Below are positions 53,812-62,899 of a stretch of 64,000 nt of DNA, one piece after another (the first letter of the stretch is position 1; every line of letters starts with the position of its first letter). The notes under the pieces are model-generated. The model had not been told where the DNA came from, did not search any database, and saw only the letters and a list, made by a program, of their open reading frames with translations. Origin of the DNA: an uncultured Pseudomonadales bacterium. GTDB lineage: Bacteria > Pseudomonadota > Gammaproteobacteria > Pseudomonadales > Azotimanducaceae. The position numbers and the translations under genes were made by a program. The stretch lies in contig OY282379.1 of NCBI GenBank assembly GCA_958295875.1, positions 1,426,001 through 1,490,000 of the forward strand, written 5' to 3'.

Positions 53812-55223
53812 CCGGGAAGGCGACGCAGCCAGCGGTTTTCGGGCGCTTTCCGGGCATCACGACAGCCGCGGCCGCCAGTGCCGCGAGCCATGTACACGTC
53901 GATGGCGACCACGCGCTAGCGGTTTTGGTGTTCGCCGACGACGTTCATGGCGAAACGGCGCACTTGGCCGTCGATTTCATTTTCTCCCACATGGGCAACG
54001 GCCAACGCCTGGATGGCCGCGCACCGGTGCGGGCAGATGCCTCGAACGCCTGTTCCTGCGCCACGCCAGACGCGGCCTACTTCGCCTGCGCAGAACGGCA
54101 ATTGGCGCTTTTCCTGCGAATGATGGCCTATGCTTCCGCGCAGCCAATGGGGCCGGCGCTGCCGAAGGAAGCGCTCGCGACGACGCCGCTCTCCTTCTTG
54201 CTCAGCCATGCGTTCAGCGCCTTCGAGCGCGACTACTCCAAGGCCCTCGACGACGGCTTCTCGCAACCATCGCTGGGCGTTTGGAGCAATGTCCTGCGCG
54301 CCGTGACGGACGACGGCCTGCGCACCAGCGAACTGCCAAAGCGCACTGTGCTTTCGCTTCGCGGGGCGAAAGGCGTTCTGCGCGACTTGCACCGTTTGCG
54401 TTGGCTGTCCACGGAGAAGCGAGGCAGAGTGCCCTATCTGCGCCTCACGGCAGCTGGCCGTCGCGCCAAAGACATGGGTAACCGTCTGGTCGAAGACGTG
54501 GCAGAGGCATGGCGCCGCCGCTTCGGGGCAGCGCGGATAGAGGCATTGCGCGAATCCTTGGCCGCGGTGACGGACCAATTCGAGTTCGAACTGCCGTGGT
54601 GCATGACCGGCTATGGCGCGGCCGACGCGAGCGTCACCGGCGGCAATTTCGTTCCGGCCCAACTCGGCCCACCGCGCGTGCCGCACCACGGCCAGGATTG
54701 GCCCTTGGTGCCGCGAAGCCCCGGCAGCGCGGGCGAACGGCCCTTCGCCGCGCTGCTTTCGCAAGCCCTGGCGATGTTCACCATCGATTACGAATGGAAC
54801 ATCGAGGGCTACGGCGCGGGGCTGTACGCGACGACGAGCCTGTTGCGATTCATCGGCGACGACGGCATGCCCTTGCAGGAAGCAATCGCCATGAGCGACG
54901 TGAGCCACATCAGCGGCAACGGCAAGTCTGGCACGGAACGACATCTGGTGACGGTGGTGGCGCCCGGCCACGCCAAGGACGGCAGCCGCACGGTCTATCT
55001 GACGCCGAAGGGCAAACGCGCGCGGGATTCGTTCTCGCATTTGGCAATGGCCGTGGAACGCGATTGGCAAGCGCGCTACGGCGCCCACGCAACGACGCTG
55101 CGCGATGCGCTGGAAGCGCTGGACGCGGACATCGGCGCGAACTTGCCGAACTATCCCGACACCACCGAGTGGTTTGCGCGTTCCATGATCCTCGGCGGCG
55201 CCGCTGATCGTGCTCATGCCTAA
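53808..55223 (+). CDS. Tandem MarR-like winged-helix protein
   Basis: A 471-residue protein with two similar halves. Each has a helix-rich start (LSFLLSHAFSAFERDYSKAL and FAALLSQALAMFTIDYEWNI), a recognition region (ELPKRTVLSLRGAKGVLRDL; SDVSHISGNGKSGTERHL) and a wing followed by LTAAGRRAKDMGNRL or LTPKGKRARDSFSHL, the usual MarR ending. It may be a single-chain pseudo-dimeric regulator. The ATG at 53808 overlaps the stop of the short frame upstream. It lies between the peptidase gene (divergent) and rpmB. Target unknown. Confidence 0.6.
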   Translation: MTGKATQPAVFGRFPGITTAAAASAASHVHVDGDHALAVLVFADDVHGETAHLAVDFIFSHMGNGQRLDGRAPVRADASNACSCATPDAAYFACAERQLALFLRMMAYASAQPMGPALPKEALATTPLSFLLSHAFSAFERDYSKALDDGFSQPSLGVWSNVLRAVTDDGLRTSELPKRTVLSLRGAKGVLRDLHRLRWLSTEKRGRVPYLRLTAAGRRAKDMGNRLVEDVAEAWRRRFGAARIEALRESLAAVTDQFEFELPWCMTGYGAADASVTGGNFVPAQLGPPRVPHHGQDWPLVPRSPGSAGERPFAALLSQALAMFTIDYEWNIEGYGAGLYATTSLLRFIGDDGMPLQEAIAMSDVSHISGNGKSGTERHLVTVVAPGHAKDGSRTVYLTPKGKRARDSFSHLAMAVERDWQARYGAHATTLRDALEALDADIGANLPNYPDTTEWFARSMILGGAADRAHA

Positions 55224-55292
55224 GGGCGCCCAACCCTTGGCCGCCCTCGCCGGCGTTTTCGTCCCAGCGACTGGTGCTGAGCCGTCGCCCAT

Positions 55293-55322
55293 TTGCCGCC
55301 CCGTTGCCCAATCTGCTATAAA
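55293..55322 (+). promoter_or_regulatory. Possible rpmB promoter
   Basis: TTGCCG at 55293 and TATAAA at 55317 are 18 bp apart, 30 bp before the rpmB ATG. The match to a sigma-70 promoter is good at -10, moderate at -35. Confidence 0.4.
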
Positions 55323-55351
55323 CGCGCCTCCCCTAGGGAGCGAACGCGATC

Positions 55352-55588
55352 ATGTCTCAGGTCTGCCAGGTCACCGGCAAGCGGCCAATGTCTGGGAACA
55401 ACGTGTCCCACGCCCAGAACAAAACGCGGCGCCGCTTTCGGCCCAACCTCCACCGCCACCGTTTCTGGAGCGACGCGGAGCGGCGCTTCGTGCGGCTCAA
55501 GGTGTCGGCGCAAGGCATGCGGCTGATCGACAAGAAAGGCATAGACGCCGTGCTGGCAGAGATGCGCAAGCGCGGCCAGAAGGTGTAA
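55352..55588 (+). CDS. rpmB: Ribosomal protein bL28
   Basis: 78 residues: [20 protein letters not shown] then [12 protein letters not shown], the family signature. It is part of the large ribosomal subunit. rpmG follows 3 bp later. Confidence 0.97.
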   Translation: MSQVCQVTGKRPMSGNNVSHAQNKTRRRFRPNLHRHRFWSDAERRFVRLKVSAQGMRLIDKKGIDAVLAEMRKRGQKV

Positions 55589-55591
55589 GCC

Positions 55592-55747
55592 ATGCGCGAC
55601 AAGATCAAGCTGGTGTCCTCTGCCGGCACGGGCCACTACTACACGACGGACAAGAACAAACGCAACACGCCGGACAAGCTGGAGTTCCTGAAGTACGACC
55701 CAGTGGTTCGCAAGCATGTGATCTACAAGGAATCGAAGATCAAGTAG
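55592..55747 (+). CDS. rpmG: Ribosomal protein bL33
   Basis: 51 residues: [20 protein letters not shown], then [16 protein letters not shown]. It lacks the four Cys of the zinc-binding form. Co-transcribed with rpmB and followed by mutM, the gammaproteobacterial order. Confidence 0.97.
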   Translation: MRDKIKLVSSAGTGHYYTTDKNKRNTPDKLEFLKYDPVVRKHVIYKESKIK

Positions 55748-55780
55748 CCCGCCCTCGCGGGGTCATCGGCCACCGCCTCC

Positions 55781-56590
55781 GTGCCGGAACTGCCGGAGGT
55801 TGAAACCACGCTGCGGGGCATCGCCCCGGCCCTTGATGGCGAACGCATCGCCCAGGTGATCGTGCGCGATGCGCGTTTGCGTTGGCCGGTGGCGCTGCCC
55901 GACGACATCGCCGGCCAGCGCATCGTCCGCATCAGCCGCCGCGCCAAATACCTCTTGCTGCATTTGGAGACGGGCGCGTTGATCTTGCATCTGGGCATGT
56001 CTGGGCGCCTGCGGATCGTTTCCAACAATGTGCCCCCCGGCAAGCACGACCACGTCGACATCGCCTTCGGCCGCGGCCGGCTCTTGCGCCTCACTGACCC
56101 GCGCCGGTTTGGCAGCCTGCACTGGCAACCGCATCCGAGCGCATCGCACTGGCTGTTGCGCGGCCTCGGCGTGGAACCACTGCAGGCGGAGTTCGACGGC
56201 GTCTATCTCTTCTCGCGCAGCCGGCGGCGGCGCGTGGCCATCAAGGCGCTGCTGATGAACGCGGGCATCGTGGTGGGCGTTGGCAACATCTACGCCAACG
56301 AGGCGCTGTTCAAGGCCGGCGTGCGCCCGCGCCGCGCCGCCGGGCGGGTGACGCGCGCCGAATGCGACGCCACTGCCGCGGCGGTGAAGGAGACGTTGAG
56401 CGCCGCCATCGAGCTCGGCGGCACGACATTGCGGGACTATGTGGGCAGCGATGGGGCGCCCGGCTACTTCGTTGCCCAGTTACTGGTCTACGGGCGCGGC
56501 GGCGAGCCGTGCCGCGTCTGCGGAACGACGCTCAAGGGCATTCGGCTCGGCCAACGCAGCACCGTCTACTGCCCGCGCTGCCAGCGCTGA
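55781..56590 (+). CDS. mutM: Formamidopyrimidine-DNA glycosylase
   Basis: A 269-residue Fpg enzyme that removes 8-oxoguanine. The GTG start gives [12 protein letters not shown], with Pro2 as the catalytic amine. [30 protein letters not shown] and the C-terminal zinc finger [10 protein letters not shown]...YCPRCQR are present. Confidence 0.95.
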   Translation: MPELPEVETTLRGIAPALDGERIAQVIVRDARLRWPVALPDDIAGQRIVRISRRAKYLLLHLETGALILHLGMSGRLRIVSNNVPPGKHDHVDIAFGRGRLLRLTDPRRFGSLHWQPHPSASHWLLRGLGVEPLQAEFDGVYLFSRSRRRRVAIKALLMNAGIVVGVGNIYANEALFKAGVRPRRAAGRVTRAECDATAAAVKETLSAAIELGGTTLRDYVGSDGAPGYFVAQLLVYGRGGEPCRVCGTTLKGIRLGQRSTVYCPRCQR

Positions 56591-56615
56591 CGCGAAAGAT
56601 TCGGCGGCGCGGCGG

Positions 56616-57095
56616 CTAACCGCCCCCTGGCCGGTAATGCTCAACCACTTTCGGATGCACGAACTTGGAGATGTCGCCGCCGAGTTGGGCGATTTCGCGC
56701 ACCAGTGAAGACGAGATGAACGAACACTCCAAGGACGTCGGCAGGAACACGTACTCGATGTCGGGGTCCATGGCGCGGTTCATCTCCGCCATTTGGAACT
56801 CGTACTCGAAATCCGCCAGCGTGCGCAGCCCGCGCAAGATGAACTTGGCACCCTTGTCGCGCACATACGCCACCAAGAGCGTGTTGAATCCCTCCACCTC
56901 CACCCGGTCTCCAAACTCCGCCAGCACCACCCGGCAAAGATCGATGCGGTCTGCCAGATAGGTGGCCGGGTCTTTCTGCGCGGACGTGCCGATGGCGACG
57001 GTCACTTGGTCGAAAAGCCCAAGCGCTCGTTCGACGAGGTCCACATGGCCATTGGTGATGGGATTGAAGCTGCCCGGATAGACCACGGCGCGCAT
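56616..57095 (-). CDS. coaD: Phosphopantetheine adenylyltransferase
   Basis: A 159-residue enzyme of CoA synthesis: YPGSFNPITNGHVDLVERAL with the T/HxGH-type nucleotide motif, FILRGLRTLADFEYEFQMAE, and SSSLVREIAQLGGD. The ATG at 57095 gives the standard start. Converges with mutM and follows rsmD. Confidence 0.95.
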   Translation of the reverse strand: MRAVVYPGSFNPITNGHVDLVERALGLFDQVTVAIGTSAQKDPATYLADRIDLCRVVLAEFGDRVEVEGFNTLLVAYVRDKGAKFILRGLRTLADFEYEFQMAEMNRAMDPDIEYVFLPTSLECSFISSSLVREIAQLGGDISKFVHPKVVEHYRPGGG

Positions 57096-57130
57096 CTGGG
57101 TTCTCCGGCTAGCTCGCTGGTTCCACGGCG

Positions 57131-57709
57131 CTAGTGTAATGCCTCGCAAGGGCGCAGCAAACGAAACCGACAGGCGCCGGCGCGGCTCTCCTTCAGTGCA
57201 TGCCAACCCACCGTTGGCGTCGGGCGCGCGGCCGCTTCCTCCAAATACACCGTCACGTCGCGCTCGCGCAACAGCGCCAACACCGCCGGCGCGGCGCCGC
57301 CGCCAAAGGGCGGGTCCACAAACGCGACGTCCCACCGCCAATCGCGCTGGCGGCGCAGCCACGGCTCGGCGGCGCTAGCCACCACGGCACAATCCGCCTC
57401 GGCGCCGAGCCCGCGCACCGTGGCGCGCAACGCCGCGGCGACGGCCGGGTTGCGCTCCACCAGCGTGGCGTGGCGCGCCCCGCGGGAGAGCGCCTCGATG
57501 CCCAACGCCCCGGTGCCGGCAAAGAGGTCAAGCACGTTGGCGCCATCGATGCTGGGGGCAAGCCACGCGAACAACGTCTCCCGCACCCGGTCCATGCTCG
57601 GGCGCAGGCCCGGCGCGGCCGGGCAGCGTAGCTTCCGTCCCTTCCACTTACCGCCGATAATGCGGACTGTTCGCGTTCGCTCAGGCACGGGCAGCGGGCG
57701 GGATGACAA
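57131..57709 (-). CDS. rsmD: 16S rRNA (guanine-966-N2)-methyltransferase
   Basis: A 192-residue methyltransferase: RIIGGKWKGRKL, the SAM loop VLDLFAGTGALGIEALSRGA, and the catalytic DPPF in VAFVDPPFGGG. The start is TTG at 57709 or GTG at 57688. The first overlaps the divergent ftsY start by 7 bp. Confidence 0.93.
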   Translation of the reverse strand: MSSRPLPVPERTRTVRIIGGKWKGRKLRCPAAPGLRPSMDRVRETLFAWLAPSIDGANVLDLFAGTGALGIEALSRGARHATLVERNPAVAAALRATVRGLGAEADCAVVASAAEPWLRRQRDWRWDVAFVDPPFGGGAAPAVLALLRERDVTVYLEEAAARPTPTVGWHALKESRAGACRFRLLRPCEALH

Positions 57710-58704
57710 CCTCAGAGGCAGGAATGGTGGCCGAAGCAGCCAGCGAAAAAAAGGCCGAAGGCGGCATGTGGCGGCGCTTCAAGGCCGGCCTCGGCAAGAC
57801 GCGGGCGCGCTTCGCCGATGGCTTGGGCGGCCTGTTGGCGGGACAGCGCGTCATCGACGCGGATGCACTGGATGACCTTGAGGCGGCGCTCCTTGGCGCC
57901 GACATGGGGGTGGCGGCGACGACGCAGGCCATCGCGGCGCTCAAACGCGGCGTCGCGCGCAAGGAAGTCGCCGACGTGGCGGCGCTGCGGCGGCGCTTGG
58001 GCGAAGAACTGGAACGGCAGTTGGCGCCGATGGCGCAACCCTTCGCCGTCGATACGTCGAAAAAGCCCTTCGTGGTGCTGGCAGTGGGCGTGAACGGCGC
58101 CGGCAAGACCACGAGCCTCGGCAAACTGGCGCAACGCCTGCGCGCGGACGGCCACTCCGTGCTGCTCGCCGCCGGAGACACCTTCCGCGCCGCCGCGGTG
58201 GAACAGTTGCAAGTTTGGGGGCAGCGCAACGACGTGCCGGTGATTGCGCAGGGCCAAGGCGCGGACAGCGCGGCGGTGATCCATGACGCCTTGGTGGCGG
58301 CGCGGGCGCGCGGCGTGGATGTCGTGCTCGCCGACACCGCCGGGCGGCTGCAGGCAAAAACGCATTTGATGGCGGAACTGGCCAAGATCAAGCGCGTGGC
58401 GAGCCGCTTCGACCCAAGCGCCCCCCATGAGGCAATCCTCGTGCTCGACGCCGTGATCGGCCAGAACGCCCTTGGCCAGGTGGCCGAGTTCGATGCCGCG
58501 GTGGGCCTCACCGGCCTCATCGTCGCCAAGCTGGATGGCTCCGCCAAGGCTGGCGCGCTGTTCGCCATCGCCGCCCAGACGGCCACGCGGCGCGCGCCGC
58601 TGCCCGTCTACTTCGTAGGCGTTGGCGAACGCGCGGACGACCTGCGGCCGTTTGATCCAAGCGAGTTCGTGACCGCGCTCTTGGCAGAGCAAGGCGATGG
58701 GTAG
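57703..58704 (+). CDS. ftsY: Signal recognition particle receptor FtsY
   Basis: A 333-residue SRP GTPase: an N domain with GLGKTRARFADGLGGLLAG, G1 VGVNGAGKTTSLGKLAQ, AAGDTFRAAAVEQLQVW, DTAGRLQAKTHLMAELAKI and TGLIVAKLDGSAKAG. The acidic N-terminal extension of enteric FtsY is short here. It precedes ftsE and ftsX with overlaps. Confidence 0.96.
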   Translation: MTTSEAGMVAEAASEKKAEGGMWRRFKAGLGKTRARFADGLGGLLAGQRVIDADALDDLEAALLGADMGVAATTQAIAALKRGVARKEVADVAALRRRLGEELERQLAPMAQPFAVDTSKKPFVVLAVGVNGAGKTTSLGKLAQRLRADGHSVLLAAGDTFRAAAVEQLQVWGQRNDVPVIAQGQGADSAAVIHDALVAARARGVDVVLADTAGRLQAKTHLMAELAKIKRVASRFDPSAPHEAILVLDAVIGQNALGQVAEFDAAVGLTGLIVAKLDGSAKAGALFAIAAQTATRRAPLPVYFVGVGERADDLRPFDPSEFVTALLAEQGDG

Positions 58705-59431
58705 CGTCGAGTTCCAGCGCGTCACCAAGCGGTTCGAGAACGGCCACGAGGCGCTGCACGAAGTGTCGGCGGCATTCGCAGAAGGCTCCTTTGCCTTCAT
58801 CGAGGGGCACTCGGGCGCCGGCAAGAGCACGTTCCTCCGGCTCCTGCTGGGCGCGGACGCGCCAACGCGGGGCAACATCCTCGTCAACGGGGTGAACATC
58901 GCCGGGCTGCCGGCGCGGCGGCTGCCGCGCTATCGCCAGCACATCGGCGTGGTGTTCCAAGAGCATCACCTGCTCGGCCATCGCACCGCGTTCGAGAACG
59001 TCGCGCTGCCGCTCCGTGTGGCGGGCATGCGCGAGCGGGACATCGGCCGGCGCGTGCGGCCAGTGCTCGAGAAGGTGGGCCTGCTGGATAAGGAGCGGTT
59101 CCTGCCGGCGCAGCTTTCCACCGGCGAACAGCAGCGCGTCGGCATCGCCCGCGCCGTGGTGACCCGCCCCAAGTTGCTGCTGGCGGACGAGCCGACGGGC
59201 AACTTGGATCCGGCGCTGGCCGCCAACGTGATGCGCCTGTTCCTCGATTTCAACAGCATCGGCACCACGGTGATCGTCGCCAGCCACGACCATGCCCTCA
59301 TCGATGCCATGGCCAAGCGGGTGATCGAGCTGCGGCAAGGCCGTTTGATCCGCGACAGCGACCCTCCTAGGCCGCCGCTCGGCGCCGGCGCCGAGCACAC
59401 TGCCTCAACGCGCACCGAGGCGACATCCTGA
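58697..59431 (+). CDS. ftsE: Cell division ATPase FtsE
   Basis: A 244-residue ABC ATPase: EGHSGAGKSTFLRLLLGAD, LSTGEQQRVGIARAVV (a T in the signature, as is usual for FtsE) and LLLADEPTGNLD. It drives FtsX to activate septal wall hydrolases. ATG overlaps the ftsY stop by 8 bp. The C-terminus is about 20 residues longer than usual. Confidence 0.94.
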   Translation: MGSVEFQRVTKRFENGHEALHEVSAAFAEGSFAFIEGHSGAGKSTFLRLLLGADAPTRGNILVNGVNIAGLPARRLPRYRQHIGVVFQEHHLLGHRTAFENVALPLRVAGMRERDIGRRVRPVLEKVGLLDKERFLPAQLSTGEQQRVGIARAVVTRPKLLLADEPTGNLDPALAANVMRLFLDFNSIGTTVIVASHDHALIDAMAKRVIELRQGRLIRDSDPPRPPLGAGAEHTASTRTEATS

Positions 59432-60381
59432 TGGCGGCTGCCGAACCTTGGCCGCCACCGCCGAGGCCGCCCTTCGCCACCCTTCGCGAACACCGCCGCG
59501 TCGGCAGCGACAGCCTCGTCTTCGTCAGCGAACATCTCGGCGCCACGCTCTTGGTATGGCTCTTGATCGGCATCGCGCTCGCGCTGCCGGCGACGCTCTA
59601 CCTGCTGCAGGCCAATCTCGGCGCCATCGCGGACGAGTGGCGTGGCCGGCCGGGCTTCTCGGTGTATTTCGAGGTTGGCGCAGACATCAACCAAGCGCAC
59701 GCGCTCAAGCGCGACCTGCTGGCGCTGCCCGACATCGACCAAGCGACGGTGGTGACGCCGGAGCAGGCGCTGGATGAGTTTCGTGGCAGCGTCGCCGTGG
59801 CGGATGCGCTGGAACTGCTGGGTGAGAACCCGCTGCCAGCTTCTTTGCGCGCCACGTTGGCCGATGGCGTGCCGGCGACGCGCTTGAGCAGCTTGGCGGA
59901 ACGCGCCGCGGCCGCCGACGCCGTGGAAGAAGTGGTGGTGGAGAAGCTCTGGCTGCAACGCTTGGCGGCGTTGTCGGCAGTGGTGGATCGCATGGCGTGG
60001 ATGCTCGCGGCGCTGTTCGGCGTGGGCGCGGCGCTCATCACCTCCGCTTCCGTGCGCCTCGCCATCGAAGGGCGGCTCGAAGAGCTGCGCGTGCAACGCC
60101 TAGTCGGCGCCGCCACCGCGTTCATCCGCCGGCCCCTGCTCTACCTAGGCGCCATCTACGGCCTCGGCGGCGGCATCATCGCCGCCATGCTCATCGCCGC
60201 CGCTCTCAGCGCCCTGGAAGGCCCCCTCGGGACGCTGTTCGACAGCTACGGGAGCAAGCTGGAATTGGATTGGATGGCGCCCCCATTCATGGCGGGGCTG
60301 CTCGGCGCCAGCGTCATCTTAGGGCTCGCCGGCGCCTTCCTCGCCGCGCGCACGCGCTTGAAGAGCCTGGCGGTGGCGTGA
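59431..60381 (+). CDS. ftsX: Cell division membrane protein FtsX
   Basis: A 316-residue protein with a cytoplasmic N-terminus, a first helix (TLLVWLLIGIALALPATLYL), a periplasmic domain (FSVYFEVGADINQAHALKRD) and three C-terminal helices in the FtsX/MacB arrangement. It shares the A of the ftsE TGA. The usual next gene rpoH is missing. RiPP genes start 200 bp on. Confidence 0.94.
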   Translation: MAAAEPWPPPPRPPFATLREHRRVGSDSLVFVSEHLGATLLVWLLIGIALALPATLYLLQANLGAIADEWRGRPGFSVYFEVGADINQAHALKRDLLALPDIDQATVVTPEQALDEFRGSVAVADALELLGENPLPASLRATLADGVPATRLSSLAERAAAADAVEEVVVEKLWLQRLAALSAVVDRMAWMLAALFGVGAALITSASVRLAIEGRLEELRVQRLVGAATAFIRRPLLYLGAIYGLGGGIIAAMLIAAALSALEGPLGTLFDSYGSKLELDWMAPPFMAGLLGASVILGLAGAFLAARTRLKSLAVA

Positions 60382-60576
60382 AGTCGCGCTCGGCGTGGCC
60401 GACGAGCGTTCCCAGAGACGATAGCAGCAGCCAAGGGGAACTCGACCGGAAGCACTAGATGTTCGAGGGCTTGGTGAAGCCCTGGCGAGCGAATCGACTA
60501 TCCCCGGCTTAGTGAAGACGTGGTACGAAGACCGCTGGTCCTACACGATGGCTGGGGACAAGCGCACGCGCATGGT
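60382..60576. other. Boundary between ftsX and third RiPP cluster
   Basis: AGGGCTT-ggtg-AAGCCCT at 60466-60483 forms a 7-bp hairpin without a T-run. A short frame VKTWYEDRWSYTMAGDKRTR looks like the start or end of a lost gene but was not recognised. Confidence 0.35.
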
Positions 60577-62549
60577 CTACCCGCGCAGGAACGCCTCCGC
60601 GTCCCGCAGGTAGCCGAGCCGTTCCATGACCTCGCCGTGGGCGTCCACCAGCGCCTTCACCTGCCCCCGCGTGAGCGCCGTCCGCCACGATCCCGCCACG
60701 CCGGCACGGAAGAACGAGGGCGCCGCCGGCAACTTCTCCACGAAACCGTCCTGCTCCTCCTGCGCGCGCAAGCGGGGGAACGCGGCGTGCCCGATGGCGC
60801 AGTCGAGCCGCGCATCGTCCCATTCCAACCCGGCGAAGCGGACGATCGCGCCGAACCCAGAGCATGGGTCTTTCAGCAGGTCTTCGTAGCGAGCGACGTG
60901 GACCGACAGCTCCGATGGCACCGTCCAGCTCGACACATGGCCGCTCCAGGTCGTCATCGCTTCCGGCAAATGCTCGGTGATACCGCGGACCGAGGCCGGG
61001 TCGCTGGCCGCCGGGTCGGCCATAAACCGGATGATGTGGTCGATGGACCGATTCAGGTGATGCGCGAACGAGACCGCGACGTCCAGAGGATTGCGGATCA
61101 GGTACACCACACCCGCGGTCCCGCCGCGCCGGAACCGCGCCGGGCCGCCCGGAACGCGGTACGCCTCGTGTGTCTTGGCGAAAAGTCGGCCGTCGCGGTG
61201 AAATGTCTCCCCAGAGACCGTCCCGGAGGCGAAGACCTTCTCGGCCAGGAACCCTCGCAATCGCGCCCGATACCGTGCCACTTCTGCGTCGGTCAGGTCC
61301 GAGGAGTTGATCCCGACGAATTCGTCGAACAGGTCGCGGTCGTTGTACCGCTTGCCGGCGAGCGCATTGATCGACGCCGGCTCGTCGTCTTCGCGCAGAT
61401 AGTTGGTCAGCACCGCCCGCAGCCACGTATTGCCGGATTTGGGATAAGAAGCGAGCCAGACGATGCCCGGCCCGGATGCACCGGCGACGCCGTCGCCGGC
61501 CCGAGCGCGGGATGGCGCCGCCGCGACGCGATCATGCCGGCGCGGGACAGGGACCGACGGAGGACGCCGGCCCGGCGAGCAGCGGAACGCCGCCGGCAGC
61601 TCTGGAGGCGTCTTCTTCCGCGCTTCCTCGTCACCGGACGGCCCGGCCTTGCACAGGTGCGCCTCGATACGGTCCGTCAGCGCCTCCAGCAGGAACGGGT
61701 TCCTGGGCCTCACCACCCGCGCCAACGGCACGCTCCAGGCCATCGTTGTGACGGCGCGGAAATGCGCGGGGCGTTGTCCCAACGCGTCCATCACTCGCCG
61801 GTAGTGGGTGTACCGCCACAACGTCCAGAAGGCGGCGCTGGGCGACACGGATTCGATGGCGATGTCCGGCCGTCTTTTTTCGGCATTCAGCACGAAGGCG
61901 GCGCGCACGGGCAGCGGCGTTGCACAGTGTCGCTCCGCTCGCACCCAGTACTTCTCCATGTCTCGCCGCACCCTTGCGCGGGCCCTCGGCCGCCACTTCA
62001 TCTTGTCCAGCGTGTGCGCCCACAACCGCTGGTGCGCGAACGCGGGCAGCGCCACAGGATGACCGCCGGCATCCAGCATCACGCCGGTCACGTCGTCGGC
62101 GAGCAAGGGGTAGCCGCGCTCGACGAGCGCCGCGGCCAGCGAAGACTTGCCGATGCCACTCCGACCGAGCAGCAGCACCGCGCCGGCCTCGGTGGCGACG
62201 GCGGCGGCGTGCAGCGCGGCCACGCCGCGCTGCTGCAGGAGAGTGGTGAACGGGAGGCCGGCGCAGAAGAGGCCGACGACGTCATCGTCGCCCCCGATCG
62301 GCTCGATCAACACGTCCCGGCCATTGGTGACCAGATATCGGGCGACGCCTTCGACAAGCATGAGAAGGCGCCGGACCGGACTTCTCCGATGGGCGTGCGG
62401 GTGACGTTGCCGGGGCCGGCAGGGAGTGTTGCGGGAACGGCGCCGAGGCGAACCGTCACGTCGGGTTCGGCGGAGGGTCCGGGCAGTGGCTCGAACGGCA
62501 GGGCGATGGCCGAGCACACCCGCAGGCCGTAGGCCCCGTATTCTCGCAC
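60577..62549 (-). CDS. HPr-kinase-like/sulfotransferase fusion (one frame break)
   Basis: One reading frame from about 62375 to 60577 encodes both a kinase (LHAAAVATEAGAVLLLGRSG then IGKSSLAAALVERGY with Walker A, LLADDVTGV) and, after a Pro/Arg-rich linker, a sulfotransferase (WLASYPKSGNTWLRAVLTNY, YLIRNPLDVAVSFAHHLNRS). The first 58 residues (REYGAYGLRVCSAIALPFEP and on) are in another frame. Losing one C near 62372 (GCCTTCTC versus an expected TTCCTC) explains this. The separate genes at 1-691 and 1428-2378 are the unfused equivalents. If the break is real, the kinase may start internally or be inactive. Confidence 0.75.
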
Positions 62550-62592
62550 CGGCCCGCTTGAGAGTTGTTGTATATCGGGTCTTCGCAGGTGC

Positions 62593-62766
62593 TTAGAGGG
62601 AGTCGTCGTATGCAGAGTCTTCGACGGTGGAGGAGGACTTTTGCAGGGTCGATTCGAAAACGTTGCCCTCGGTCGTGATGGTGGGCTTGGACCAAGGCCG
62701 TTTCTCTGGCGTGTCCGCTACGACGTCCGCCGAATCGAGAGGCTTTGCCTCTTTTTGGTCATTCAC
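62593..62766 (-). CDS. Lasso-type RiPP precursor peptide (third cluster)
   Basis: A 57-residue peptide from a GTG with a good ribosome binding site (AGGGAAGG). The leader contains EKRPWSKPTI, shared with the 8753/13725 precursors and close to the YSKP of paeninodin. After FESTL the rest is QKSSSTVEDSAYDDSL: with Thr at -2 the core begins Gln and has Glu8/Asp9, while a core starting at the first Ser would have Asp7. It is rich in Ser/Thr/Tyr/Asp, offering sites for phosphorylation and sulfation. It lies between cyclase 3 and the kinase-sulfotransferase fusion. Confidence 0.75.
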   Translation of the reverse strand: MNDQKEAKPLDSADVVADTPEKRPWSKPTITTEGNVFESTLQKSSSTVEDSAYDDSL

Positions 62767-62899
62767 AACGGCCTTCCCTCGTCCACAAGGATCTGCGACA
62801 AACACTGATAACCATAACACGACGGCGGCAACAATTGGCCCCTCTTGGTCGGAGCCGCTCCCCGCCAGTAGCGGAATCCGGGCGGCGTAGCGGTCCCGC

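Noticed and set aside
60520..62532. A 670-codon plus-strand frame
   Set aside because: Antisense shadow of the kinase-sulfotransferase fusion, with no recognisable domain.
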